Source of the DNA: Caulobacter segnis | GTDB lineage: Bacteria; Pseudomonadota; Alphaproteobacteria; Caulobacterales; Caulobacteraceae | Length of the DNA stretch: 60,732 nucleotides | Direction: 5' to 3' | NCBI RefSeq assembly: GCF_003243465.1 | Contig: NZ_QFQZ01000020.1 | Span: 1 to 60,732, forward strand | Shown here: positions 1-8,051 of the stretch, piece by piece | Layout of the letters: each line of letters starts with the position of its first letter | Numbering within the stretch: the first letter of the stretch is position 1 | The notes under the pieces: model-generated | Database searches by the model: none | What the model was told of the DNA's origin: nothing | The model's input: only the letters and a program-made list of their open reading frames with translations | Position numbers and translations under genes: made by a program

Positions 1-614
1 GCCGGAGCCGGAGCAGCGCCCGCGGCCGGCGCGGCGGCGCCGTCGGCCGGAGCCGCGGCGGCGGCCGGACGCGGCGGCGGGACCGGCAGCTTGCTGCCCA
101 GGCTGTGCAGGTAGGCGATCATCGCGATGCGGTCTTCCGGCTTCTTCAGACCCACGAAGGTCATGTTGGTGCCGGGGACGTCCTTACCCGGGGCCTTCAG
201 GAAGGTGTAGAGGGCGTCGTAGTCCCAGATGGGCTGCTTGCCCGCGAAGTCCTTCATCGCGCCCGAATAGTTGAAGCCTGGGTGCGCGGCCGGCTTGCGG
301 CCCACCACGTCCCACAGGCCGGGGCCGGTGGCGTTGGCGTTCGACGCGTCCAGCTTGTGGCAGGCGGCGCACTTGGCCGAGACGGCCTGGCCGGCGGCCA
401 CATTTGCCGGCGTCAGCACGGCGTTCCAATCCGGCGGGGTGTCCTCGGCGGCGGCGCCGCCGCCGGCGCCTTCTTCCTGGACCGCGATTTCGTAGCCGGC
501 CTTCTCGACTTCAGTCTTCTTGAAGACGATGTCCGATGCTTCCCGCAGACCGAAAATAACGAGGCCGGTCAGCAGCACGCCGCCAGCGATCTTGTTGAAC
601 GTCAGGTCGCTCAT
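1..614 (-). CDS. Membrane-anchored c-type cytochrome (partial, C-terminus cut by window edge)
   Basis: Electron-carrier cytochrome held in the inner membrane by its N-terminus. Reading leftward from the ATG at 614, the protein starts MSDLTFNKIAGGVLLTGLVIFG, a single hydrophobic anchor. A Glu/Gly/Ala-rich linker follows, then one haem domain with a CAACH motif, and a downstream Met in GTNMTFVGLKKPEDR as the likely second axial ligand. The fold and anchor match class I CycM/cytochrome c552-type proteins that pass electrons from the bc1 complex to terminal oxidases. The visible C-terminus runs into a long Ala/Pro-rich tail that leaves the window, so the true end is unknown. It is divergent from kdsB. 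Family assignment is firm; the oxidase partner is inference. Confidence 0.85.
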   Translation of the reverse strand, partial: MSDLTFNKIAGGVLLTGLVIFGLREASDIVFKKTEVEKAGYEIAVQEEGAGGGAAAEDTPPDWNAVLTPANVAAGQAVSAKCAACHKLDASNANATGPGLWDVVGRKPAAHPGFNYSGAMKDFAGKQPIWDYDALYTFLKAPGKDVPGTNMTFVGLKKPEDRIAMIAYLHSLGSKLPVPPPRPAAAAAPADGAAAPAAGAAPAP

Positions 615-772
615 GTCAGCCTTGTCAGCCTCTTGCCAGCCCGCCCTACGGCCGGGCTCGTATCCTTCGACGCCGTGGGGCCCGCGGACGAGTCCCGATG
701 CGCGTCATGTTGCGCTCGCGTCTCTTACACGCTACCGCCCCTCGCGCAACCGGGCAGCAAAGATTTGACGCC

Positions 773-1504
773 ATGAACCCCATCGTCCTGATCCCCGCGC
801 GGATGGCGGCGACCCGTCTTCCGGGCAAGCCGCTGGCCGACATCGGCGGCCTTCCGATGATCGTCCGGGTTCTGAACCAGGCGCGCGATGCGGCGATTGG
901 TCCCGTGGCCGTGGCGGCCGGCGATCCGGAAATCGTCGAGGCGGTTCAAAAGGCTGGCGGGACGGCGGTTCTGACCGACCCCGACCTGCCGTCCGGCTCC
1001 GACCGGATCCTGGCGGCGCTCGCTGAACTCGATCCGGGTTTTGCGCATGACGTGGTGATCAATCTGCAGGGCGACATGCCGTTCGTCGATCCGGCCGTAC
1101 TCAGCGACTGCGCGCGAATACTTAAGGAGTTTGGCGACGCCGATATCGCCACCGTCGTCGCCCCCGAAGCGTCGCCCGCCGACCGGTCCAACCCGGACGT
1201 GGTCAAGGCGGTTCTGGCGATGGAAGAGGACGGTCAAAGCGGCCGCGCCCTCTACTTCACCCGCTCGACCCTCTATGGCGACGGTCCCGTCTGGCGCCAC
1301 ATCGGCATCTATGGCTATCGCCGCGAGGCGCTGGAGGCCTTCAACGCCGCCGCGCCGTCGCCGCTCGAAAAGCGCGAGAAGCTGGAGCAGCTGCGCGCCA
1401 TGGAGCTGGGCCTGACGATCCGCGCCGCCGTGGCCAAGACCGCCCCGATCTCCGTCGATAACCCTTCCGACCTCGAGGCGGCCCGCGCGGCCGCCGGAAA
1501 GTAA
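773..1504 (+). CDS. kdsB: 3-deoxy-manno-octulosonate cytidylyltransferase (CMP-KDO synthetase)
   Basis: Activates KDO with CTP to CMP-KDO for the lipopolysaccharide inner core, in the cytoplasm. The 243-residue protein opens with the nucleotide-binding signature IPARMAATRLPGKPLADIGG and contains NLQGDMPFVDP, the family's metal/CTP-binding region, and an HIGIYGYRREAL segment near residue 185. An in-frame ATG exists 25 codons upstream (698), but the family signature starts directly after the ATG at 773, so the later start was chosen. The stop is 4 bp before pheA, so the two genes are probably co-transcribed. Length is normal for KdsB. Confidence 0.93.
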   Translation: MNPIVLIPARMAATRLPGKPLADIGGLPMIVRVLNQARDAAIGPVAVAAGDPEIVEAVQKAGGTAVLTDPDLPSGSDRILAALAELDPGFAHDVVINLQGDMPFVDPAVLSDCARILKEFGDADIATVVAPEASPADRSNPDVVKAVLAMEEDGQSGRALYFTRSTLYGDGPVWRHIGIYGYRREALEAFNAAAPSPLEKREKLEQLRAMELGLTIRAAVAKTAPISVDNPSDLEAARAAAGK

Positions 1505-1508
1505 GTTC

Positions 1509-2360
1509 ATGAGCATCCTCAAAAAGATCGCCTTCCAGGGCGAGCCCGGCGCCAACAGCCACGAGGCGTGCCGGACCTACTTTCCTGACTATGAGGCCTA
1601 TCCCTGCAAGACCTTCGAGGAGGCCTTCGAGGCGATCAAGACAGGCGTCGCCGCCCTGGGCATGATCCCGATCGAGAACTCGATCGCCGGCCGCGTCGCC
1701 GACGTCCACCACCTGCTGCCGGCCTCGGGGCTGAAGATCATCGGCGAGCGCTTCAAGCCGATCCGTTTCCAGCTGATGGCCAACAAGGGCGTCAAGCTGG
1801 CGGACGTAAAGACCGTGGCCTCGATGCCGATCGCGCTCAGCCAGTGCCGCAACAGCCTCAAGAAGCTGGGCGTCGCCACCGAGGCGGCCGGCGACACCGC
1901 CGGCGCGGCCAAGGACCTGGCGGCCAAGCCCGATCCTACCCGAGGCGCGGTCGCTCCGGCCCTGGCGGCCGAGATCTACGGCCTCGACATCCTGGCCCGC
2001 GACATCGAGGACGAGCGTCACAACACCACGCGCTTCCTGGTGATGACGGCCGACAAGACCCCCGAGCCGCCGCCGTTCACCCACCGCTGCGTGACCAGCT
2101 TCGTGTTCCGCGTCCGCAACCTTCCCGCGGCGCTCTACAAGGCGCTGGGTGGCTTCGCGACCAACGGCGTCAACATGACCAAGCTGGAAAGCTACATGGA
2201 GGGCGGCAACTTCACGGCCACCTTCTTCTACGCCGAGGTCGACGGTCGGCCCGAGGACCGCAGCCTGGCCCTGGCGCTGGACGAGCTGAAGTTCTTCTCG
2301 GAGAAGTTCGAGATCCTGGGCGTGTATCCGGCTGACGCGTTTAGGGATCGAGGAAAATAG
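1509..2360 (+). CDS. pheA: Prephenate dehydratase
   Basis: Converts prephenate to phenylpyruvate in phenylalanine synthesis. This is the monofunctional form (283 residues) without a chorismate mutase domain. Residues 1-185 form the periplasmic-binding-protein-like catalytic domain: FQGEPGANSHEA at the N-terminus, GMIPIENSIAGRV in the middle and the catalytic TRF motif in HNTTRFLVM. Residues 200-280 form an ACT domain (GVNMTKLESYMEGG) that binds phenylalanine for feedback inhibition in this family. It follows kdsB by 4 bp. A 357-bp gap with no gene separates it from the next coding region. Confidence 0.93.
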   Translation: MSILKKIAFQGEPGANSHEACRTYFPDYEAYPCKTFEEAFEAIKTGVAALGMIPIENSIAGRVADVHHLLPASGLKIIGERFKPIRFQLMANKGVKLADVKTVASMPIALSQCRNSLKKLGVATEAAGDTAGAAKDLAAKPDPTRGAVAPALAAEIYGLDILARDIEDERHNTTRFLVMTADKTPEPPPFTHRCVTSFVFRVRNLPAALYKALGGFATNGVNMTKLESYMEGGNFTATFFYAEVDGRPEDRSLALALDELKFFSEKFEILGVYPADAFRDRGK

Positions 2361-2717
2361 CGGTTTTTTGTCGGCAGGGCGTAGGCCACGCGTCTAGAAA
2401 ACCGGAATGATTATCAATTCCATCGCTCCGATTTTCGATGAGGTGAAAGGAATAGACAGCGGTGTCTCCGGTCGTGGGGCAGCATAGCGCAGCCTATACC
2501 TCGATGCTTCGACAAGGATTGGCGCTCGCTTAATTGGCCAATTAAGGGTGGTTCCGTACGGTAGTGTTCTTGCGCGGACTACCCGCTATCCTTGCGATCA
2601 TTATGCAATCATTTGGCGTGCGGCAATCTGTCGCTCGTGCTATGGTTTTACCATTTCGTTGCTGGCGCTCGGTTAGCGTTACCTCCTCAGGCATCCGCCA
2701 AATCCAAGGGGGGCGAA
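2361..2717. other. Intergenic region upstream of a chemoreceptor gene
   Basis: This stretch has no credible coding frame and is clearly more AT-rich than its surroundings. It holds a perfect 18-bp palindrome at 2529-2546, listed separately, and a purine-rich ribosome binding site (AAGGGGGGCGAA) directly before the GTG at 2718. I see no convincing intrinsic terminator after pheA. Confidence 0.6.
2529..2546. promoter_or_regulatory. Perfect 18-bp palindrome CTTAATTGGCCAATTAAG
   Basis: A fully symmetric 9+9 bp site about 170 bp upstream of the chemoreceptor start. It contains TTAA-N8-TTAA, one base wider than the TTAA-N7-TTAA box of the Caulobacter master regulator CtrA, so a CtrA call is not justified. 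An AT-rich perfect palindrome of this length in high-GC DNA is likely to be a protein binding site; the protein is unknown. Confidence 0.45.
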
Positions 2718-4868
2718 GTGCTGATCAAGCATCGTATGCTCGCGGCGGTCACCGTGCCGCTTCTCGTGTTGTCCGCTCTAAGCGTCAGTATTTGCGTCGG
2801 CCTCGCGGGCCAATACCGTTCCGCTAGCGAGGCGGCCGGCTCGATCTCCGCTGCGGGGCCGATAAGCGCGGCCGTCGACGCGCTGCAGGTCGAGCGCGGC
2901 GTGACCTCCGGCATGATGGGCGCGGCCGACCGCTCTCAGTTTCTCGGCAAGGTGACCAAGGCTCGCGTCAGCGCGGACGCAGCTATCCTCGCCCTGACCG
3001 ACATTCGGGACGCCGGCCACCATAGCAGCGGCATGGAGTTGGCGCTCGACAAGGTCTGGAACAGGGTCGAAGGGGTCAAGGCCCTGCGCGCGAAGGCCGA
3101 CGCGCCGGGCGCGGACCGCGCCGAGGTGGTCGGTGAGTACACTCGCGCCATCGACGGCCTGATCAGCGCCGCCGAACAGATTCAAGTCTCCAATCTCGGC
3201 CACGAGACGGTCGAGGCGGTCAACGCTTATTCGGCGCTGATGCGCGGCAAGGAGGCGTCCGGCCAGGAGCGCGCGGCCGGCTCGGCGGGCTTCGCCGGTC
3301 AGGCCTTCTCGGCCGACATCCTGGCCAAGATGCGGGCGCTGGAAGGCGAGCAGAAAGGGTGGATTGGCGACGCCTGCCGAGAGCGCGCGTCGGTCTGCGA
3401 GCAGGTCAAGGCCGTGGAGGCCAGCCCCGCCGGCGCGAAGGTGATCGCGATGCGCGGTCAGGCGCTGGCGGCCGTCCGCGACGGCGTCAAGGCGCCCGTG
3501 ACGGGCCCCGAATGGTTCGACGCGGCCACGGCTCGCATCGCGGGGTATGGCGCTATTCTGAAATCCGAGAACCAGACGCTGCGCGCCATGGCCTCCAAGG
3601 CGGCGCAGCGCGCCCTGACCAGCCTGATCGTGGCGATCGGCTTCACCCTGGCGGGCGGCGCGGCCGTGCTGTTCGTCTGCAGCCGGGTCTGCGCCAGCAT
3701 CCTGAAACCGCTGGCCGAGCAGACGGGCGCGATGCGCAAGTTGGCCGACGGCGACATCGACATCGAGATTCCCGGCAAGACGCGTCGTGACGAGTTCGCG
3801 GCCATGGCCTCGGCCCTCACGGTCTTCCAGGCCAACGAGCGCGCGCGGCGCGACAGCGAGGCCCAGCGCGAGCGCGAGCGCGCGGAGGCGGCCGAAGCCA
3901 TGGAGCGAGCGCGCCTTCAAGCGCAGGCGGCTAGCGAGGCGGCGGTCAACAAAGCCTTCGGTGGCGCGCTCAAGCGCTTGGCGCAGGGCGACCTGACCAC
4001 CCGCGTCGACGGCGCCGTGCCGGAAGCCTTCCGTCCCCTCCAGGCCGACTTCAACGCGGCCGCCGAGACGCTGGGCGCCACCATGACCAGCCTGATCGCG
4101 GTCTCGGGCGGCGTCGGATCGGCGTCCGGCGAGATCCGCTCGGCCGCCGACGACCTGGCGCGTCGCACCGAGCTTCAGGCCGCGTCGCTGGAGGAAGCCG
4201 CCGCCGCCCTGCACGAGGTCAGCCAGTCGGTGACGAGCGCCGCCGCTGCCGCCGGCTCAGTCCGCGACTATCTGGGCGAGATGCGCGGCGTCGCCACCAA
4301 GGCCCGAGACATCGTCCAGGAGACCTCCGAGGCGGTGTCGGGCATCGAGCGCTCGGCCAACGAGATCGGCAATATCATCGGCGTCATCGACGAGATCGCC
4401 TTCCAGACCAACTTGCTGGCCCTGAACGCCGGCGTGGAGGCGGCCCGAGCAGGCGAGAGCGGCAAGGGCTTCGCCGTGGTCGCCCAGGAAGTTCGCGCCC
4501 TGGCGCAACGCTCGGCTGAGGCCGCCCGGGAGATCAAGGCGCTGATCAACGACAGCAACAGCCAGGTTCAGAACGGCGTCGAGAAGTCGATGGCCTCCGG
4601 GCAGGCGCTCGAAGAGATTGTCGATCGTGTCGGCTCGCTGGTCGAGCGCATCCACGAGATCGCCGCCTCGTCTCGGGAACAGTCGGTCAGCCTGGGCCAG
4701 GTCACCGAGGCGATCACCGAACTGGACAACGTGACCCAGCAGAACGCGGCGATGGTCGAGGAGGCCACCGCGGCGGCCAATACCCTGGCCCGCGAGGCGC
4801 GGGGCATGAACGAGATGATGTCGGCCTTCGTGCTCGATAACGCCCAAGCCGCGCGGCACGCGGCCTGA
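2718..4868 (+). CDS. Methyl-accepting chemotaxis protein with NIT-like sensor domain
   Basis: Inner-membrane chemoreceptor of 716 residues that would signal to CheA/CheW. A transmembrane helix at about residues 8-28 is followed by an all-helical periplasmic region (about 45-290) with LQVERGVTSGMM and later MRALEGEQKGWIGDACRERASV. This pattern resembles the NIT (nitrate/nitrite sensing) domain. A second TM helix (about 300-325) leads to a HAMP domain, a second HAMP-like segment (LKRLAQGDLTTRV) and a signalling domain with the hairpin tip EIAFQTNLLALNAGVEAARAGE. The GTG at 2718 was chosen because AAGGGGGGCGAA lies just before it and the TM helix follows at once; an upstream ATG at 2592 lacks these features. 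The ligand is inferred only. Confidence 0.85.
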   Translation: MLIKHRMLAAVTVPLLVLSALSVSICVGLAGQYRSASEAAGSISAAGPISAAVDALQVERGVTSGMMGAADRSQFLGKVTKARVSADAAILALTDIRDAGHHSSGMELALDKVWNRVEGVKALRAKADAPGADRAEVVGEYTRAIDGLISAAEQIQVSNLGHETVEAVNAYSALMRGKEASGQERAAGSAGFAGQAFSADILAKMRALEGEQKGWIGDACRERASVCEQVKAVEASPAGAKVIAMRGQALAAVRDGVKAPVTGPEWFDAATARIAGYGAILKSENQTLRAMASKAAQRALTSLIVAIGFTLAGGAAVLFVCSRVCASILKPLAEQTGAMRKLADGDIDIEIPGKTRRDEFAAMASALTVFQANERARRDSEAQRERERAEAAEAMERARLQAQAASEAAVNKAFGGALKRLAQGDLTTRVDGAVPEAFRPLQADFNAAAETLGATMTSLIAVSGGVGSASGEIRSAADDLARRTELQAASLEEAAAALHEVSQSVTSAAAAAGSVRDYLGEMRGVATKARDIVQETSEAVSGIERSANEIGNIIGVIDEIAFQTNLLALNAGVEAARAGESGKGFAVVAQEVRALAQRSAEAAREIKALINDSNSQVQNGVEKSMASGQALEEIVDRVGSLVERIHEIAASSREQSVSLGQVTEAITELDNVTQQNAAMVEEATAAANTLAREARGMNEMMSAFVLDNAQAARHAA

Positions 4869-4912
4869 CCTAGCGGGCGCCTTTAAATAACGTCGTTCTT
4901 TGAATAGCCTCT

Positions 4913-4946
4913 CCGCTTTGGCGCGCTAGACGCCAAGCGGGGAGGA
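4913..4946 (+). promoter_or_regulatory. Stem-loop abutting the ribosome binding site of the MAPEG gene
   Basis: CCGCTTTGGCG (4913-4923) pairs with CGCCAAGCGG (4931-4940) with one bulged T. The 3' arm merges with the Shine-Dalgarno sequence GGGGAGGA at 4938-4945, ahead of the ATG at 4954. Folding would hide the first bases of the Shine-Dalgarno sequence. It may alternatively be part of the end of the upstream transcript. Confidence 0.35.
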
Positions 4947-4953
4947 CGAGTCG

Positions 4954-5370
4954 ATGAACACGATGATCGCGCCGGTGATGGCGCTGGTGGCCTGGTCGCT
5001 GGTGGTCTGGGTCTGGATGTACGTCCAGCGGATCCCGGCCATGCAGAAGGCCGGAATCAAGCCGCAGGACGCGCGGTTTCCGGGTTCGCTGGACAAGCTG
5101 CCCGACGCCGCGCGCCAGGCGGCGGACAACTACAACCACCTGATGGAGCAGCCGACGATCTTCTACGCGGCTGCCCTGGCGATTCAGGTCGCGGGCCACG
5201 CCGACGGCATGGCCGTGCATTTCGCCTGGGTCTATGTCGGTCTGCGGGCGCTGCACAGTCTGGTCCAGGTCAGCATCAACCTAGTGGCGCTACGCTTCCT
5301 GTTGTTCGCCGCCTCGACCGGGGTGCTGGCGGCGATGGTCGTGCGGGAGCTGATGAAGATCTTCGGCTAG
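4954..5370 (+). CDS. MAPEG family integral membrane protein
   Basis: A 138-residue protein with four hydrophobic segments (about residues 3-25, 65-80, 85-105, 112-130). The MAPEG-type pattern is EQPTIFYAAALAIQVAG followed by AWVYVGLRALHSLVQVSINLVALRF, which includes the conserved Arg/His-rich helix. Eukaryotic members conjugate glutathione or act in eicosanoid metabolism; bacterial members are mostly uncharacterised, so a glutathione-dependent role is only a family-based guess. GGGGAGGACGAG precedes the ATG. It stands alone, followed by a REP-like palindrome. Confidence 0.8.
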   Translation: MNTMIAPVMALVAWSLVVWVWMYVQRIPAMQKAGIKPQDARFPGSLDKLPDAARQAADNYNHLMEQPTIFYAAALAIQVAGHADGMAVHFAWVYVGLRALHSLVQVSINLVALRFLLFAASTGVLAAMVVRELMKIFG

Positions 5371-5380
5371 ATAAAATCCG

Positions 5381-5490
5381 TGTCATCCCGGCCGAAGCGT
5401 AGCGTAGAGCCGGGACCCAGGGGCGACGCGCTCGGCGCTCTTTCACCCCCTGGGTCCCGGATAGCCTCTGCGAGGCTTCCGGGATGACAC
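5381..5490. repeat. REP-like nested palindrome, copy 1 (full length)
   Basis: An approximately 110-bp inverted repeat bounded by TGTCATCCCGG and CCGGGATGACA. An inner pair, GGGACCCAGGGG and CCCCTGGGTCCC, flanks the centre. The same layout recurs at 51476-51590, a short form is at 55921-55958, and one arm is at 60629-60668. It lies between the convergent MAPEG and nadC genes, so it could also end both transcripts. Confidence 0.8.
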
Positions 5491-5514
5491 TGTACTTGTT
5501 TTGAAAGCCGCGCT

Positions 5515-6363
5515 TTAAACCGCGTCCAGGCCGATATCCAGCACCGGCGCCGAGTGCGTCAGGGCGCCGACGCTGATCACGTCGACGCCGGTCTCGGCGA
5601 TCGCGCGGACGGTGGTCAGGTTCACCCCGCCCGACGCCTCCAGCACCGCGCGGCCCTTGGCGATCGCGACGGCGGTCTTCAGGTCGTCGAGGCTGAAGTT
5701 GTCGAGCATGACCACGTCCGGGCCGTGCTTCAGGGCCTCTTCCAGCTGATCGAGGCCGTCGACCTCGACCTCGACCTTCACGAGGTGCCCGGCGTGGGCG
5801 CGGGCGCGGCGGACCGCCTCGCCGACCCCGCCGCAGGCGGCGACGTGGTTGTCCTTGATCAGGATGGCGTCATCCAGGCCGAAGCGGTGGTTGACCCCGC
5901 CGCCGCAGCGGACGGCGTATTTCTCCAGCGCGCGCAGGCCCGGGGTGGTCTTGCGGGTGTCGACGATGGTCGCGCCGGTGCCCTCGACCAGGCGGACATA
6001 GGACCGCGTCAGGGTGGCGACGCCCGACAGGCGGCCCAGCAGGTTCAGGCCCGTGCGCTCGGCGGCCAGTACGGCGCGGGCGTTGCCCTCGGCGCGGGCC
6101 AGGATCGCGCCGGGCGCGGCGTCGGCGCCGTCGGGGGTGACCACCTCGAAGGTCGCGGTGGGGTCCAGGGCGGCCAGCGACAGGCGCGCGCAGGAAAGAC
6201 CCGAAACCCTCCCATCCTGCCGACTGGCCCAGACCACCGACAGGCGAGCTTCAGGGTCGATGCAGGCCTGGCCGGTGATGTCGCCGGCGCGGCCCAGGTC
6301 CTCGGCCAGGGCGTGGTCGACGATCGGGCGGACGAGGATGTCGTCCAGAGGAACAATGCTCAT
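5515..6363 (-). CDS. nadC: Nicotinate-nucleotide diphosphorylase (quinolinate phosphoribosyltransferase)
   Basis: Last pathway-specific step of de novo NAD synthesis: quinolinate plus PRPP gives nicotinate mononucleotide, CO2 and PPi. The 282-residue protein carries the catalytic region DTRKTTPGLRALEKYAVRCGGG with the key Arg/Lys residues, IKDNH, and EVEVDGLDQLEEAL followed by VMLDNF, all typical of NadC. Its start codon overlaps the nadB stop (nadC begins at 6363, nadB ends at 6360), which indicates translational coupling. It is the last gene of nadA-nadB-nadC. Confidence 0.95.
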   Translation of the reverse strand: MSIVPLDDILVRPIVDHALAEDLGRAGDITGQACIDPEARLSVVWASRQDGRVSGLSCARLSLAALDPTATFEVVTPDGADAAPGAILARAEGNARAVLAAERTGLNLLGRLSGVATLTRSYVRLVEGTGATIVDTRKTTPGLRALEKYAVRCGGGVNHRFGLDDAILIKDNHVAACGGVGEAVRRARAHAGHLVKVEVEVDGLDQLEEALKHGPDVVMLDNFSLDDLKTAVAIAKGRAVLEASGGVNLTTVRAIAETGVDVISVGALTHSAPVLDIGLDAV

Positions 6364-7889
6364 TCGGCGGCGTAGCGGACGGCGGCGTCCGCGCTCTCCA
6401 GGGTCACGAAGGTGCGCAACGGTTCGGCGGTCGCCGGGAAGTCCGAACGGTAATGGCCGCCCCGGCTTTCCTGGCGGGCCAGGGCCGCCTCGACGATCAG
6501 CCGGGCGGCGACGATCGTGGGGCAGGGGCCGTAGGCCGGCTCCAGCGCCTCGATCTGAGCCAGCAGGCGAGTGAGGCCGGCGGCGTCGCGGATCACCCCC
6601 GCGTCGCGGCTCATGGCCTTGCGCAGCGTCTGCAGCGCGGCGTCGGGCAGGTCGGGCAGGGGTTCAAGGCTGACCGGCTCGCCGCCGTGCGTTCCTTCCG
6701 CCGCCGCCGCGCGGCCAGCGCGGGCGCCGAACACGGCCGCTTCCAAGAGGCTGTTGGAGGCCAGGCGATTGGCGCCCTGCACGCCGGTCGAGGCGCACTC
6801 GCCGGCGGCGTAGAGGCCCGGCAGGCTGGCGCGGCCGTCGAGGTCGGTGGCCACCCCGCCCATGTGGTAGTGCACGGCGGGCGTAACCGGGATCATCTCG
6901 CGGCGCGGGTCGATCCCCGCGCTCTGGCAAGCCTCGAACACGGCCGGGAACTCGTGCGGGAAGTGGGCGCCGACGGCCTCCGTCGCATCCAGGAACGCGC
7001 CGCGACCGGCTGCGCGCTCGGCGTGAAGCGCGCGCGCCACGACGTCGCGCGGGGCCAACTCCTTGGCCGGGTGGTAGTCGACCATGAAGGCGCGGCCATC
7101 CGCATTGCGCAGGATCGAACCCTCGCCGCGCAGGGCCTCGGTGGCCAGGGGGGCGGGGTCGCGGCCGATGTCGATGGCGGTGGGGTGGAACTGCACGAAC
7201 TCCGGATCGGCGATCGTCGCGCCGGCCAGGGCGGCCAGGCCCAGGCCTTCGCCGCGCACTTGGGCGGGCGTGGTGGTCACGGCGTAGAGGCCGCCGACGC
7301 CGCCCGTCGCCAGGATCACGGCCGGGCTACGGATCTCGACCAGGGCGCCGTCGATCTCGGCGAGCACGCCGATCACGCGGCCGGTCTTGTCCTGCAACAG
7401 GCGGCGGGCGCGGGCGTTCTCGCGGATTTCGATGGTCGGCGTGGCGCGGACCGAGGCGATCACCGCGGCCATGATCGCCGCGCCGGCCCCGTCGCCGCCG
7501 ACGCGGGCCACGCGGGCCTTGGAGTGGGCGGCTTCAAGGCTCAGCACGAAGCCGTCACTTTCGCCGTCTTTGGGGGCCTTGCGGTCGAACGGCGCGCCCA
7601 GGGCGGCGAGGTCGCGGACGGCCTGCGGGCCTTCGCGGGTCAGCAGCTCGACGGCCTTCGGATCGCACAGGCCCGCGCCGGCTGCGATCGTGTCGGCGGC
7701 GTGCAGGGCCGGCGTGTCCTCGCCGGAGAGGGCGGCGGCCATGCCGCCTTGGGCCCAGGCGCTGGAGCAGCCGGTCGCCAGCGGCGTCGGCGACAGGACG
7801 AGCGCCATCTTGGCGGCCAGCGCCGCCGAGAGACCGGCCAGGCCGGCGCCGAGGATGACGGGACCGTCGAAGGTGATGCGCTTGGTCAT
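6360..7889 (-). CDS. nadB: L-aspartate oxidase
   Basis: FAD enzyme that oxidises aspartate to iminoaspartate, the substrate of NadA. The protein has 509 residues. The dinucleotide-binding motif GAGLAGLSAALAA is at the N-terminus, EFVQFHPTAID sits in the middle, and the FAD-capping region reads AAGECASTGVQGANRLASNS. This composition matches NadB rather than succinate dehydrogenase or fumarate reductase flavoproteins, and no iron-sulfur subunit is adjacent. The ATG at 7889 was preferred to an in-frame ATG at 7901 because MTKRITFDGPVILGAGLAG places the Rossmann motif at the usual distance. A 162-bp gap with a long inverted repeat separates it from nadA. Confidence 0.95.
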   Translation of the reverse strand: MTKRITFDGPVILGAGLAGLSAALAAKMALVLSPTPLATGCSSAWAQGGMAAALSGEDTPALHAADTIAAGAGLCDPKAVELLTREGPQAVRDLAALGAPFDRKAPKDGESDGFVLSLEAAHSKARVARVGGDGAGAAIMAAVIASVRATPTIEIRENARARRLLQDKTGRVIGVLAEIDGALVEIRSPAVILATGGVGGLYAVTTTPAQVRGEGLGLAALAGATIADPEFVQFHPTAIDIGRDPAPLATEALRGEGSILRNADGRAFMVDYHPAKELAPRDVVARALHAERAAGRGAFLDATEAVGAHFPHEFPAVFEACQSAGIDPRREMIPVTPAVHYHMGGVATDLDGRASLPGLYAAGECASTGVQGANRLASNSLLEAAVFGARAGRAAAAEGTHGGEPVSLEPLPDLPDAALQTLRKAMSRDAGVIRDAAGLTRLLAQIEALEPAYGPCPTIVAARLIVEAALARQESRGGHYRSDFPATAEPLRTFVTLESADAAVRYAAE

Positions 7890-7900
7890 TCTACACTCCA

Positions 7901-8043
7901 CTCCCTTCCCCTTGATGGGGAAGGGCCGGGGATGGGGTGAACGCGGCGGTTCAGCCTCATCGAGAAAGTCCGGAGAGGGCGGCGAAGCGGATCGGCCGCG
8001 TCACCCCCTTCCCCAACCCTTCCCCCATCGAGGGGGAAGGAGA
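7901..8043. repeat. Long nested inverted repeat between nadA and nadB
   Basis: The left arm (7901-7940) starts CTCCCTTCCCCTTGATGGGG and the right arm ends CCATCGAGGGGGAAGGAG near 8042. A GGATGGGGTGA/TCACCCCCTTCC pair forms the inner part. The transcript would fold into a large hairpin inside the operon. Intergenic palindromes of this style also occur at 39068-39196 and, less similarly, at 29143-29190. It may stabilise the nadA part of the message or be an inserted repeat element. Confidence 0.7.
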
Positions 8044-8051
8044 CCCTTTGT

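Noticed and set aside
2530..2545. CtrA binding box upstream of the NIT-type chemoreceptor
   Set aside because: The spacing is TTAA-N8-TTAA rather than N7; the sequence is better described as a perfect palindrome.
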